Assembly (NCBI RefSeq): GCF_001659605.2
Contig: NC_035172.2
Coordinates: forward strand, 34,771,342-34,835,341
DNA from: Manihot esculenta
Lineage: Eukaryota > Streptophyta > Magnoliopsida > Malpighiales > Euphorbiaceae
Reading direction: 5' to 3'
DNA length: 64,000 bases
Shown: in pieces, positions 49,924 to 61,797 of the stretch
Layout of the letters: every line of letters starts with the position of its first letter
Position numbering within the stretch: the stretch's first letter is position 1
Program-made: the position numbers and the translations under genes
The notes under the pieces: model-generated
Databases searched by the model: none
What the model was told of the DNA's origin: nothing
Seen by the model: only the letters and a program-made list of their open reading frames with translations

Positions 49924-51087
49924 ATGTTTACTGCTCTGAAATTGCATATCTCTTATCCCCATTGCACTTCCTACTCTTCCTTTCTCCAATCTGTCTCCCG
50001 TCGCCGCCTCTACGATCTTCGCCTTCCAATTCGACGCCACTCATCCCTTCCCGTTCTCTCTCACTATGGTTCTACCCCGCCACCACCGGAATCAGAACCC
50101 TCAATTTCATCAGAATACATTGCTTCCGTCGGAACTTCACCGCTTTCTCATTCTACGCTTCAGCTCTCTCAGTGGAATTTTACCCAACGCCACATCCTCA
50201 TGCTCCAAGTCATTGCTTGCGCGGTATAATTTCTCTTTTTCAAGTTAAAGAAATTGTTTTTTTTTTTTTTTTTTTTTGGTTTTTTGGCTAATTTGAGATG
50301 AATTATGATTGTCTTGCAGGTGGCAGTCTCAGCAACTTGGCTTTTTTTCTCTGCAATTCCAACACTTTTTGTATGCAATTCCTTCTTCTGCGATACTTAT
50401 TTCATATGCTTTTCCTTTGAATTTTTCGTTTTCATTTCGAATTTCATGCGGTTACCATTTGTAGGCTTTCAAGAGAGCAGCAGAATCCCTTGAGAAGCTG
50501 ATGGATGCCACAAGGGAAGAGCTTCCTGATACAATGGCTGCCATTCGTTTATCTGGCATGGAGATCAGTGACCTAACAATGGAGCTAAGTGATCTTGGGT
50601 CAGTATATTTTCGCCAGGCACTCTTATTCATGTTGTTTCAACCAAAAAATCTTTGTAGATTAAATGGAAATTTCATTTCATCTTTATCTTCTGTTTGCAA
50701 TTTGCATAGGCAAGAGATAACTCAAGGCGTTAGAAGCTCCACTAAAGCTGTTCGCTTAGCTGAAGAGAGACTTCGCCGTTTGACGAACATGGCGCCACCA
50801 GGTTATATATCTCTCTTTAGTTACCACTCTTTGTTGCCATTTCTAAATGGATCCCATGCCTTGAATTTTACCCTATCTTTACTTGTTTAGCTTCATTGCA
50901 GAGGGTCGCCAGTCCGAAAACTGACACAGGACCAGCCTTGGCTAGGACTGCAAGGGGCATCAAAGAAGGCATTGTAAAAGGTCGAGCAATCTGGCAAATG
51001 TTTTTCACCCTCACTCAGTTTTCTAGGATAGCCTTCAACTATTTTGCAAAACGAGCTAAGCAAAAGAGCCGAAGCCCACGGGCATGA
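49924..51087 (+). CDS. Plastid-type DUF948 membrane protein
   Basis: Exons 49924-50223, 50320-50370, 50465-50598, 50710-50801 and 50891-51087 join in frame to 257 aa. The last intron uses the acceptor tttag before cttcattg; the nearer ttgcag would create a stop. The first 85 residues are rich in Ser, Arg and Pro with few acidic residues, like a chloroplast transit peptide. A membrane helix follows at about 91-117. Then comes a long helix with EELPDTMAAIRLSGMEISDL and the GVRSSTKAVRLAEERL repeat, the pattern of DUF948 proteins, which also occur in cyanobacteria. The C-terminus is basic. A role in the plastid envelope or thylakoid is likely, but the molecular function is not known. Start at 49924 was chosen for its transit-like sequence; 49807 is the alternative. 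Confidence 0.8.
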
Positions 51088-52993
51088 CCCTTATTGGTGA
51101 GAATTTCAAATATGCTCTCTGTACATATCCTTTCTGCATCTACAATTTGATATTTCAGTAGGGTTGCTGTTGAATTTTACTATTTTGGCGTGTAAGGCAA
51201 TGAGACACTATGAACCTGCAAGATGAAGGAGAAATTGATAAATTAGGCTTCTTTATTTCCTCTTATGTTGTGTTTGCATGTGATTGACATTATCTTTGTC
51301 CTAGATGTACCCACAGAACTCGGGTCGTTTTTGAGAATTTTTCCTTCGGGTGTTTTGTGAAATAACATTCAGTTTAATGAAAGCTATTTGTACTTTAAGA
51401 GATGGCTGTGAAACTTTTGGATGCTCATAGTCTTAACTCAAGTGTGCTTTGCTAGATTGATTAGTGGGGCATAGAAAAGCAAGACCCTTGCTATTAGAAC
51501 CAAATGCAGTTACAAAATCTTGTCTGAAACAATTGAAAGCTGAAAAGGCATGCAAGTCTTGAATGACGGAAACTTGCTCCATTGTGTAATGCAAATAAAT
51601 GTCCTCATTGAATGTTGGAAAGGGACACAAAAGAACAGTGACTTAGTTTTGTTATATGTAGTATAGTTGCATTGTTGATTGTATCAAAGTCTTGAATCTT
51701 ATGTATAGTCGCATGGAATCGCAGTGGAAATTGGAAAGGATGATGATTATGAGCAAAATTGAACAAATAAAGGACCCTCTTGTGATTTGAATTATAATTT
51801 GCTGATGACATAGGGTAAAAAGCTTAGTCTTCTTGGCTCTGGACCTCTGTTGGTACTGAGAGGGGTTGTGTAGGGGACAATAGAAGTGGGAATGAGAAGT
51901 CCAGGTTTAATGATGAGATGGGAAACAATAATGAGCATCAACATGTGCAAAAATGGGATAGAATGATAACAAGAGTCCTTGAATGAAACTCAGAACGGGT
52001 CAGAGATATGTTGCATGCTAGGGCGCATCTTGGCAGTGCCCCAGGAATCGACTTCCATTATTTGGCATTGAAACCGAGATTGGATTAATGGCTGGGAATG
52101 ATGCCACTGTTGGAGTAGTCAATCTCAGACATGAAAATCTCCCACCTTCCCACATCCCACTTCCCTTCCGAGTCAAATGAACTTGGAGGTGATGAAGATT
52201 TGGTTTTCTATCCTCGTGTTCTGCTCAGGGATTCAAAGTCCATCCAAGGAGAAAATTACTACAATCTTCACGAAGATTTTTGGAAATAGGGGAGTTGCCC
52301 AATTCTAGTGCCAAGAGAAAGATGACAAGCTATCACATACTTTAAACTTGCCACCGCCCCACTAAGCCAGAGTCTGGTTCATTTCCCGCGTCAAATGTTG
52401 CACCCTTGACCGTGAACTCCAATAAATTTACCTTGATAAATATTACTATTATCCAGTGAGAGACCAAGTACAATATGATCCAAGGGCAATCGAGCGGTGG
52501 TTCTACAATTTTTTTTTTTTTTTAAATCTGCAATTCGCAGGTAGTTGAATTAGACTCAATTTGAGGTTTCAGATACTATTTTCCATTTATAACTTTGGCA
52601 AAAAAAAAAATCTTGTTTAGTAATACAAGAATAATTGAGATTGTTCTCGAATGAGCTGGTAAATATTCATAAGAACAACTTTTTGGTAAAATGAAGTAAA
52701 AATCATGGAACAATTTAACTTCGCATGCCATAATAATCAAATAAAAAAAAAAGCAACCCAAATTATTAAAATATCTACTAACTTCGATTAATTAGGAGAA
52801 AATTATTTTTAAAGGTATTTAAATATTTCTTAAAAAAATATTTAGAATTATCTCAAATAAATTCATAACTTTTAGCTTGTAAAACACCAACCAAATCCCT
52901 CGGTGTGAAAAGTACATAGTAGCATTGAAAGGTTATATATACACACAAAAACACACGCATGAAAACGAGTTCAATATGAATGACGCCGGAGAT
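51088..52993. other. Spacer between the DUF948 and PROPEP genes
   Basis: The first 300 bases are probably 3' UTR. The region 51430-52500 is less AT-rich than usual for the spacers but holds no frame of convincing length and no RNA gene I recognise. A T-run lies at 52510-52523. Confidence 0.4.
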
Positions 52994-53236
52994 TTAGTTG
53001 ATTTTACCACCTCCGCCAGAGCTTACAGGCGGCTGTGATGGCTTTTTCCTTCCTCTCGGTGGCTCATCAGAAGGAATTAGATGAGCAGCTTCTTCATCTG
53101 ATGAAGATTCCGAGTCGCGGCCGAAGCACTTGAGGATGGAGATTACAAGCTTCTCACAGAAATAGCAGGAACTGTACTGATTACATCTTTCTTCTCTTCT
53201 TCTCTGCTCCTCCATTGTTGAAGTTTCCGCAGCCAT
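52994..53236 (-). CDS. PROPEP: PROPEP: precursor of a plant elicitor peptide (Pep)
   Basis: A single exon encodes 80 aa with no signal peptide. Residues 21-44 form an amphipathic, cysteine-containing helix ending ISILKCFGRD, matching the LKCLG-type motif of PROPEPs. An acidic linker (42-58) follows, then a basic Pro/Lys stretch, and the protein ends exactly with VSSGGGGKIN. The terminal SSGxxGxxN pattern is the hallmark of the 23-residue Pep peptides (here about 58-80), which are released by metacaspases on damage and perceived by PEPR receptors with SERK co-receptors. PROPEPs are usually about 75-110 aa, cytosolic or tonoplast-associated, and start with no secretion signal. A W-box-type TTGACT lies at 53409-53414, and a TATA-like stretch at about 53398-53410. 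Neighbouring RKP and a DUF617 gene match the setting of Arabidopsis PROPEP6. Confidence 0.75.
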   Translation of the reverse strand: MAAETSTMEEQRRREERCNQYSSCYFCEKLVISILKCFGRDSESSSDEEAAHLIPSDEPPRGRKKPSQPPVSSGGGGKIN

Positions 53237-56149
53237 CTTTGTTTGTTTGGTTGGTTGCTGTCGAAGCTGGCGGTTAAGTAACTGTATGTTGATGCCACTT
53301 TGTTCTTCAATTGCCTCTCAAGAGACACCTGCCTCTGCCCGATCTAATCCATTGAAATCTGGGCCTCACAAAATAATTACTAATATTTAAAGTTTCTTTT
53401 ATATATATTTGACTGAACTCCCTAGTTTTTTTTTTTTGAAAGAAAATATTTTTTAAAACAAAATTTCTATAATTTTAATGTTTAATTAATTATAATAAAT
53501 AAATTATATTTTTATAAAAATTAATAAAATAATTAAGCAGTTTAATTTCTGAGATTTTAAAATTAAAATTTATATGTAAAATATTATATATTTAATATTT
53601 AAAGTTAAACTTTAATAAAAAAACTTTTATTAAAAATAAAGGAAAGCTAAATATGTTAATATTTAACTTGTTTACATGTAAACATTAAAATTTTAGAGGA
53701 TCGATATTCTCTACCGGTCTCCCCTAGATCCTTCACCGGTGTAAGGGGATTGATCCGCTAAAAACAAATGTAGGTTGCAGCTATTGCTAGAGGCCAGCAG
53801 ATCCATCGGATGGATTTGCAAAAATATTAGCAACTCAAATCCCCTTATTCTTGATGCGTTAAAGAGGCTTCCAAAGAACAATCCAGAAGAAGATTCAATT
53901 TTGATAATCCAAGCAGTGTGCAAGATGTGCTCACTGTCTAGCTAAGTGGAGTAGTGTAAGAGCAATAATTTTTTAATTTATTTATCAGTTAATTTAAAAT
54001 AATTAATTATAAACTATTTAATAATTTTTGTTGAGTATTATATAAATTTCACAAATCTTTCTGTTTAACTCCACGTGAGATTGTAAATTGTAAACCTACC
54101 TTGGAGAGTTTTTTTTAATCTTTTAATGTGGTGTAATTTTGTAATTATTTTTTATCCGGTTAGTTTCGATAAATTTATTTTTGTGAAAAGAAAATATTGA
54201 AAAGAAGAGAAGAAAACACCAATTCTCTTAAAATGTGAATTATCATAGTGAAATAAGTTTGTGTGGCAATGATTCGATGAGTCGAAAATGTGGTCTATCC
54301 TGATATAAGGAAAATTCTGATACTTTAATATCCGAATTATCACAAAAACACTTGTTTTTCGTTCAACAAGATGAGTCTTGGCACGAAATTGCTTTTATCA
54401 AGCACGGCATGATATATTTCTATTATATCTATGATCGTAGGATTTTCAAGTAAATAACTGGTGATGTCTCATATAGCAGACAGCCATATTAACGCGGGAT
54501 TATTAGAGAAATACCATACATCATCCTAATCTACTACAGTATAAAAGGAGAAGAATTGCAAACAAAGATACGTTATTCTCTAACACTAAAATTCTAAATA
54601 TTTTTTTGCATTCTCTACTCGTCCATATTGACTTGAGTATTGGAGTAATTGTTGTGAACACCGACAATTACCTCACGTTTTTTTTGTTCTAGTCAACTAC
54701 AATACAGTTCCATTCCGGCTATATTTCACGTCTAATCTCAGCAATACCAGAATATTTATATAATAATTTACACAAAAAATAGCTTAGCATTCTGCAAGTT
54801 GAATAGCAAACCATATATATTACACCCATGCATGTAAAGGCAATTTTTCGTTAAAATCAAATCAAGATGTTATCTTTTTCTTTTGGAAAAAAAAAAAAAA
54901 TCCTTTTCCTATCATTTGAAACTATGCATGGAAATGGAACAATTTGCTTGTTATGGAATTCTAGAATAAAAAAATTTACAAAATAGAAACAAAAAAGGAA
55001 TTTAGACTAAATATACTGATCTTTTAAAAAAAAATTCAATTTATTCATTAATTTTATAGTTATTGTATTTACATGTTTAACTTATAAACTAGAAAATAAC
55101 TTAATCTCTAAATTTCAAATTAGCTACATGCTGGTTTAACACTACTTCACAAATGAAGTTCATTAATTATGTTGACCTGAAAAAAAAAGAGCAAAATATT
55201 TACCCAAATTATTTCTATTTTTTCTTAATCTCTATTTTAGGGATTTAAATTTTAGTAGAAAATAGCTACAAAATTGATTTTCACAGTGCATTTATATGAC
55301 AACCTTTAGTGTCAAACCTATAAGAATTAAAATTTTATAGTGGGTAAATAGAATAATTAAAAAGTTAAAAAAGTAAATTATATCGCTATTCGTCTATAAT
55401 TTCCAAAAAAAAAAAAAAAGTTAGAAAGTCAATTAAATTTATTGAAATGGGTCACCCATGTAGATAAATTCAATTTCATCAAATATATATGTTTTTAGGA
55501 TGGGACAATGATATTAGGTCAAATATGATGAATCACATCTTTCGATGTAACTATTAAACTTTATATATATGTTGTAAAGTTTAAAAATCATTTATTTAAA
55601 ATAATTTATAAAGAAAGTAAAACAAAATTAATATAATTCTCGTTAAATAAATGTGTGAAACATTTTATTTTTGCAAACAAAGTACATATTTAGATTGTAA
55701 TATTTTTAATACAATTTATGTTCAATGCATGGAATTACATTAAAAACTAGTGATTACGTTAGAAACTAGTAATACAAATGATAGTTTTAACATATATTAT
55801 AATCAGTATATTCAAATCGTGGATAATTTATTAATTTTCTTTAATTGCAAAAGCTTTTCATCTGTACAATAAATACACATAAAATTCTTGGAATCAGCTT
55901 TCCTCCAATCAATTTTTTGCTGTTTCAGTGAGCAAAACTGGATTCCTAATTTAAAACTGATGACTCCAAGGATCATGAATAGTTATCGGCTTTAATAAAC
56001 TTTTAATGTTGGCTACATTTACCTTGGATTGAGTCACAATCTCTGACCTGATTTCTATTCCATCAGTCCCCTTTGGCTTTAGATTATAATGGCTGATAGC
56101 TGATCTTTGCGTCTGCAGACTAGCGCTAAAAATTTCTCGTGAGGTAACC
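53237..56149. other. AT-rich spacer upstream of PROPEP
   Basis: The part near 53240-53420 is probably PROPEP leader and promoter. The segment 53700-53945 is less AT-rich but carries no recognisable product. The remainder is AT-rich with short A-runs. The segment 55951-56149 is probably 3' UTR of the minus-strand membrane protein gene. Confidence 0.4.
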
Positions 56150-58288
56150 CTATCTTTCCTTTTTCCTGTCACAGCTTGTGGAATTATCAGAGGATGTGTC
56201 TAACCCCAAACACTTGAGAAATGCAAGCTTGGCAAGCCTAAAATAGTTGCAGAGATGGAGGTGAGGGATGGAGCTTGCTGAAATGCATTGGCTCTCTGTG
56301 TTCACTTCTGTCACTATTCTTCTACTTGTGCCTGTTGCTATCTCTCCTTTTATACTTTGACTCTCTCCTACCTGCAAAAATCATCTTCAGTTTCTTTCTT
56401 ACACGACTCTTTGAGTGCAAAAGTATATTTTTTGCATTAGAAGGAAAGGCTGAACCACCACTCCTATCACCCTTTTCTAAAAGTGTGGCAAAATCCATCC
56501 AAATCAAAAGAAAATTTATCAAACCAATTCAATTCAATTTTTTAGTACTTGATTTGATTCAATTTTTATTTTTAAGAAAAGAATCTAATGATTTATTTAT
56601 TTTAACTAATTATTATTAGACCCTCCAATTAGAATTAAGAATATGAAATGTAACTGTAATTAACCATAAAAAATAAATCTAAAACTAATTCTAAAATAAA
56701 AAACAAATAAAATCAAACTAAATTGAAATTGCTTGATGCTCACTTCTACCCGTTTTCTAGTATGGAAACACCCATACTTCTTCTCTGTTTTTACCAATAT
56801 TTAAAGTAGTATAAATTAAAAAAAAAATAAAAATGTTAATTTAATAAATCCTTCTTCCATAAATTGCATATTAGTAATTTAAATTCAGACAGCCTATCAT
56901 TTCAAAAAAGTTCAGATGCAATAATAATAATTATTCGTGAAATATTTCAATTGAGAAATGATGCAGCAGCATCTTTAATTTAAAAAACAATGCACCAACT
57001 CTTCTACTAATAAATAATTAAATATAAGCCTACGGGAAGACAACAAAATACAAATACACAATGGGTTGGCATCTGATTAAAATTATCATAAAATTATGCA
57101 AATGGGTCGAGACATGAGAACTTTTTCTTTCCCATCAATCATGACCAGAGATTATAAATTTCCTTTTCACTCTACTTCTCTGTAGGAAAAAAAAAAAGTA
57201 AGCATGATAATTCTAAAATTCACTTATAAAAGCTTTCTAAAGTTGTTACATGATAAGAGAGATTGATTTACAGTGCAAAATTTTTTACTGAAAAAAAAAA
57301 CAATTAATTGCTTATGATGGGGAAATGTTTAGCAATTATGAGAAAGAGTATAAATTACTTGAACCAAATTTTAAAAATAAGAGAATTAATATGGTTAGGG
57401 GTCGGCTTTAATAAAAATAATAAATTCAAATTTACATATTAATTAAAATAAAATAATTAAAATTGATAATTTTGGAGTTCATATATAAGATATAACTTGC
57501 CGTTTGCTTCAACGAAAGGCCAAATGAAATAAATTCATCCATTGAATGAAAAGGAAAAGGACTCAGGCAAATTGCTTTCCAGAGCTAGAATATGCTCAAG
57601 AATTTGACAACCATCTTTTAAAATTTTTGAAGTTCTTTTTCTTTTTTTTCAAATTTCAAAGGAAGGATTCACCAGTAGGGTTAAAATTTAGCCCTGAACA
57701 ATGAACACATCGTTGAAACCATTCCACCAATCCAATGAAAAAAGCGACTCCAAATCCCAATCACTTTTTGCTGAAATTAAGAAAAGTTGTGAGTTCAATC
57801 AATATTTGTCAAGCAATTACCATCAAATTCATCACTTCCCAAAAAATATATATAGAAGATAAAGGTACAAAAACCCAGAAAACCAGGAAGAGATTGCGGT
57901 TGATAGTATGCTTAAATAGTCAAATACAAGCCAAACTAGGTTGAGGTAATAGAGATGAAGAAAAGAAAGAGAAGCATAGGAGAAAATTAGGCCAAGGATA
58001 TGGTACCTGGTTATGCTGCAAGCGGTTTGCGACAGTCGTGGTAGTACTGTGGTTGAGCAGAGGCTTGTTTGAATTAGAAACAGCGGATACTGAAGCTAAG
58101 GACGAAGGAGAAGGAGAAGTAGCGGAGGAAGGAGTTTTGGTGTTGTAGTGCGATTGCGAAGGATCTGAAGTAAAAACACTGAAAGAAAAGAAAAGAAAGA
58201 TGAGAAGGAAGAGGATTATGATTTGGATCCAAATTAGCCATGGGATTCTATAGCTTTCTATTGTAAATTCATCCCCAAACTCAAACAT
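56150..58288 (-). CDS. Small plant membrane protein of unknown function
   Basis: Two exons, 58007-58288 and 56150-56371, join in phase through a 1.6-kb GT-AG intron (donor cag|gtacca, acceptor tttttgcag|gtagg) to 167 aa. The conserved-looking N-terminus MFEFGDEFTIESYRIPWLIW leads into a single strong membrane helix (about 17-40). A Ser/Thr/Pro-rich linker (41-95) follows. The C-terminus has the amphipathic block CNYFRLAKLAFLKCLGLD (about 135-152) and a polar, charged end. The FLKCLGL block resembles the conserved helix of PROPEPs, but the Pep ending is absent. I recall similar unnamed plant proteins but no function. The ATG at 58286-58288 was chosen because the upstream frame is low-complexity leader. 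The protein should sit in a membrane with a long soluble tail. Confidence 0.65.
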
Positions 58289-59464
58289 GGGATCCTTTTT
58301 ACCAGAGAAGAAGAAGAAGAAGAAAGAAATGGTTGATGACGAAATGGAGATTGTGAAAGGGAAGAAGCGATACAAAAGAGAGGATTTTCTGTTGGACTGA
58401 CTGGGGAAATTCACATGAGAATTGACATTTTTATAATGCGAATTACCACGCGCTTGCTGATGCGCGTCTTCGGATTCTCTCATAAACAAAGCTTAAGAAA
58501 ACCTTTTTTTTAATATTTAATTTTTTTTCTAGTTGCTTTACTCTTTCTCAACATTGCGTGCGGACGTGCTGTCCGTAATTAAAATATATATGTATATTTC
58601 AATTTGTATATTTAAAATAATTATTTAAATAATTGCTCTAATAATAATATTAGAGATTATTGGCTTATTTATTTCTTTACTTTTTAACTAAATGAAAAGA
58701 AAACCAGCAATCGAGCCAGAGATGGTACATCAAAGGCGAAAAAAACTAGGCCAATAGCAGCGACGACCCTCCAAACCATGACTCTTCCCCTCCCTTTCTC
58801 TCTCCTTACTCTCTCTAATTCCTCTCTTTTAAGTGGATGAAAAGTCAAATTGTGTTAACCAAAAGAGCAATTTGTAATCATTTCATTTGAAAGTGAGATT
58901 TTAATTATCCTAGGCATATAAGATTAGATTATTTAGTTAGAAGTTGGTAAAAAAAATAAAAAAAATTAAAAATTCAAAAATTATAATTTTAAGGTTCCAA
59001 TTGTAAATATGTTAGCTTGCTTTTTTTTTTTTTTATAATTTTTGCTTTCAGCATGATGGACCGAATTTTTTTTACATGATTTATTATTAAGTTTCTTTTA
59101 GAAAAAATAATTATTTAGTTTAAAATATTAAAATTTTTTTAAAATAAAATTGATAGAATAGAATATGAGAATTCTTAAATTTATTCAAATATATTTATGA
59201 TCCAATTAAGTTTGTTAATGCTACAATATTTAAAAATTTTATTCATTAATAATTATTTTAAAAAATTTATTAAATATTTTTAAAATTTTAAATTTTGATA
59301 ATTAATGGCTGCCTGGATTTTTAAACTACTATTATGATTTTTAATACTGTATAAAAGGAAAATTTCTCCTTATTTTTATTAAATGAATAATCAAATAATT
59401 ATAATTAAGTAATAAATTTATCTCTATTATAAAAATTAAATAATAATTTTTTATATTAAAAAAT

Positions 59465-59489
59465 TATATATATATATATATATATATAT
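59465..59489. repeat. (TA)n microsatellite
   Basis: About twelve TA units in intergenic AT-rich DNA. Confidence 0.9.
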
Positions 59490-59609
59490 TAGCAAGAAGA
59501 ATGAAATAGGTTTTCCTTGCAAAGGAAACTTGGAGGTTTGGCACCACTCGTTCCTTTCATGAATATTATTTTTCTTTCATGTTCTATTTTTATTATTTTT
59601 CATTTTCCT

Positions 59610-60479
59610 TTTATATTTATTATTAAATGATATTTTTCCATAATTAAATGATATTTAATGATATTATATTATGGCATCATACTCGTAATACACATATCCC
59701 AATTTATTTTTAAGATTTACTTGTATTTATAAAATACTCTATTTTTCAAACTTATTATATATATTCATATTTTAACTTTTCATATGTAATTCAGGACTAA
59801 TTATTTCTTTATTATTATTAGCATTTATTTTTATAAATAGTATTAACAATATCGTATGATAAAGTTAATGAATCATATTTTCCTCTTATTCCATAATATA
59901 TTTGGTTTTCTTCTTATTCCATCATATAGGTCTCTCAATATTCGATTTGATAAAAGGACATGCAAAAAAAAACATGGTCATCTCCGGTAGAGAGCCTCTG
60001 ACGTTCAAGTCAGATTCATGAATTATAGTAGCATGGATAGACAAGAGTTGCAGAGAAAAAAAAATCATGGAGCCCCCAAGCTGAAGGAAGAAAAAGACCT
60101 CCTCAAAAGAAGATTCTCTCTTTTTTTACCTGCCAATGACGTCTTTCGGCCTTTCTGCTATTATGCTAACAGTCTATATCACTCAGACTCGTACGTACGA
60201 ATGTGTCAGACCCCTCTCCATGTCAGGCGGCCATTTTTCATTTATATTTATTATTAAAGAATATATTTTTCGATTAAATGATATTATATTATGGCTGGAT
60301 ATGATAATGCTCGTAATACAGATATCCCAAATTATTTTTAACATTTACTTGTATTTATAAAATACTTTTTTAATTTATTGTACATATTCATATTTTAATT
60401 TTTTATATATAATTCAGGACTAATTTTTTTTTTTTATTATTGGCATTTACTTTTATAAATAGTATTAACAATATTGTAT
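59610..60479. repeat. Pair of about 245-bp direct repeats flanking a 380-bp core
   Basis: Copies at about 59610-59857 and 60241-60479 share tttatatttattattaaa, atgatattatattatggc, acttgtatttataaaatac, aattcaggactaatt and ataaatagtattaacaat in the same order, with spacing of 622-631 bases. The core is less AT-rich than the repeats. A short LTR-flanked element (TRIM-like) is possible, but no primer-binding site or target duplication was recognised. Confidence 0.65.
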
Positions 60480-61053
60480 ATGTAATATATTAATTATAAT
60501 AATATTTATATAATATTCATAGATTTAGTTTAATGGTAAATATAATTGAATAAATTGAGATTTCTGTTTTTACCTCTTAATTTTTAATTTTTTTAAAAAT
60601 AAATTTTATATAATATTCGTATTGTATATAATAAATATTGATTATTTTTAATTAAAATCAAAGTTTTTATATTGAATTCTATTCCTAAATATTAATAGAA
60701 TTTGAATTGAAATAACAAACTAATATTACTTTAAATAATAATAAATTCTTCACCTTTTAGCCAACTTAAATCACTCGCACTTTTTAGCTTATGTTAAAAT
60801 AATGTCCGAATATTTTCAATTAATTTTTTATGATTAATATATTAAATTTGTAATTAATTATATAAGGTAGCTATATTTAGCCATATTAAGTGTTACAGCA
60901 CAAAAAATGGTTAATAACCCTAAATCATAGGATCATTTACCAAAAATTGAATGGCCACCTTAACCATCGCTTTTCCAATACCATCACCTATCCAAACCAA
61001 CACTTGCTCTCTCTCATGGCAGTCTCCCCTCCCTGGTTCATCAAAGTTCATTA

Positions 61054-61797
61054 ATGAGGGAGCCAATGGCTCGAAGCAACCCCGCTTCCCCAGCCGACTC
61101 ACCCGAATCTCCAAAACCACCATCATCACCACCACCTAAGTCACAAGGAACCTTACACCTTATCCATCCATCTGAGAAAAAGAAAAAAGTTAAGCTTTTT
61201 CGAGTTGTTCGCTCAGTTTTTCGATCTTTTCCTATTATAAATCCGGTATGCAAGATTCCAGTCCTCCAAGGTAGCTCACCGGACAATCATCATACCTACT
61301 TTTCAGGAAATCGAGTCACCGGAACTTTATTCGGACATCGTAAAGGTAGAGTAAGCTTGTCCATACAAGAAAGTCCCATGTGCTATCCTTCTTTAGTTGT
61401 TGAACTAGCCGTACAGACCAATGCGTTACAGAAGAAGTTAGGTTCAGGGATGGTGAGAATTGCCCTGGAATGCGAAAAGAGAACAGATAAAGAGAAGGTT
61501 AAGTTATTAGAAGAACCAGTATGGAACATGTTTTGCAATGGAAAAAAGAATGGGTATGGTGTGAAAAGAGATCCCACAGAAGATGATCTCCGAGTGATGG
61601 AGCTCCTAAGGGCTGTGTCCATGGGAGCTGGAGTTTTGCCAGGGAATTCTGAGATTGAGGGTCCTGATGGGGACCTTGCCTACATCAGGGCCCATTTTGA
61701 TCGTGTGGTTGGTTCCAAGGATTCAGAAACTCTATACATGATCAGCCCAGATGGGAACAGTGGGCCTGAGCTCAGTATATTTTTCATCAGGGTCTGA
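61054..61797 (+). CDS. MIZU-KUSSEI 1-like protein (DUF617)
   Basis: An intronless frame encodes 247 aa. The first 40 residues are Pro/Ser-rich and disordered-looking, followed by a basic segment KKKKVKLFRVVRSVFRSF (about 43-60). The DUF617 domain runs from GTLFGHRKGRVSLSIQESP (90-108) to the C-terminal ending LSIFFIRV, the usual start and end of this family; the length is also typical. MIZ1, the founder, acts in root hydrotropism at the cytosolic face of the ER; most relatives are uncharacterised, so the role of this member is unknown. The ATG at 61054 was chosen; Met5 at 61066 is an alternative. A CT-rich leader with several short frames lies just before it. Confidence 0.88.
   Translation: MREPMARSNPASPADSPESPKPPSSPPPKSQGTLHLIHPSEKKKKVKLFRVVRSVFRSFPIINPVCKIPVLQGSSPDNHHTYFSGNRVTGTLFGHRKGRVSLSIQESPMCYPSLVVELAVQTNALQKKLGSGMVRIALECEKRTDKEKVKLLEEPVWNMFCNGKKNGYGVKRDPTEDDLRVMELLRAVSMGAGVLPGNSEIEGPDGDLAYIRAHFDRVVGSKDSETLYMISPDGNSGPELSIFFIRV

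Larger units (their letters stand above)
58289..61053. other. AT-rich spacer with degenerate repeats
   Basis: The first 200 bases are probably the leader of the membrane-protein gene. The rest is very AT-rich with a TA microsatellite (59465-59489) and a pair of direct repeats described separately. The segment 59950-60235 is less AT-rich and contains a line (catctccggtagagagcc) that recalls internal parts of LTR elements. No gene is called. Confidence 0.4.

Noticed and set aside
50880..50892. Use of the nearer acceptor ttgcag for the last DUF948 exon
   Set aside because: It would shift the frame and hit a stop after a few codons. The acceptor tttag at 50888-50890 keeps the frame to the basic C-terminus.
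53700..53945. Less AT-rich island, possible gene fragment
   Set aside because: No frame with a start and recognisable product could be supported.
56150..56377. Second PROPEP or a PROPEP relic, because of FLKCLGLD
   Set aside because: The frame has no start of its own, but it joins in phase to the exon at 58007-58288 through good splice sites and gives a sensible membrane protein. It also lacks the SSGxxGxxN end.
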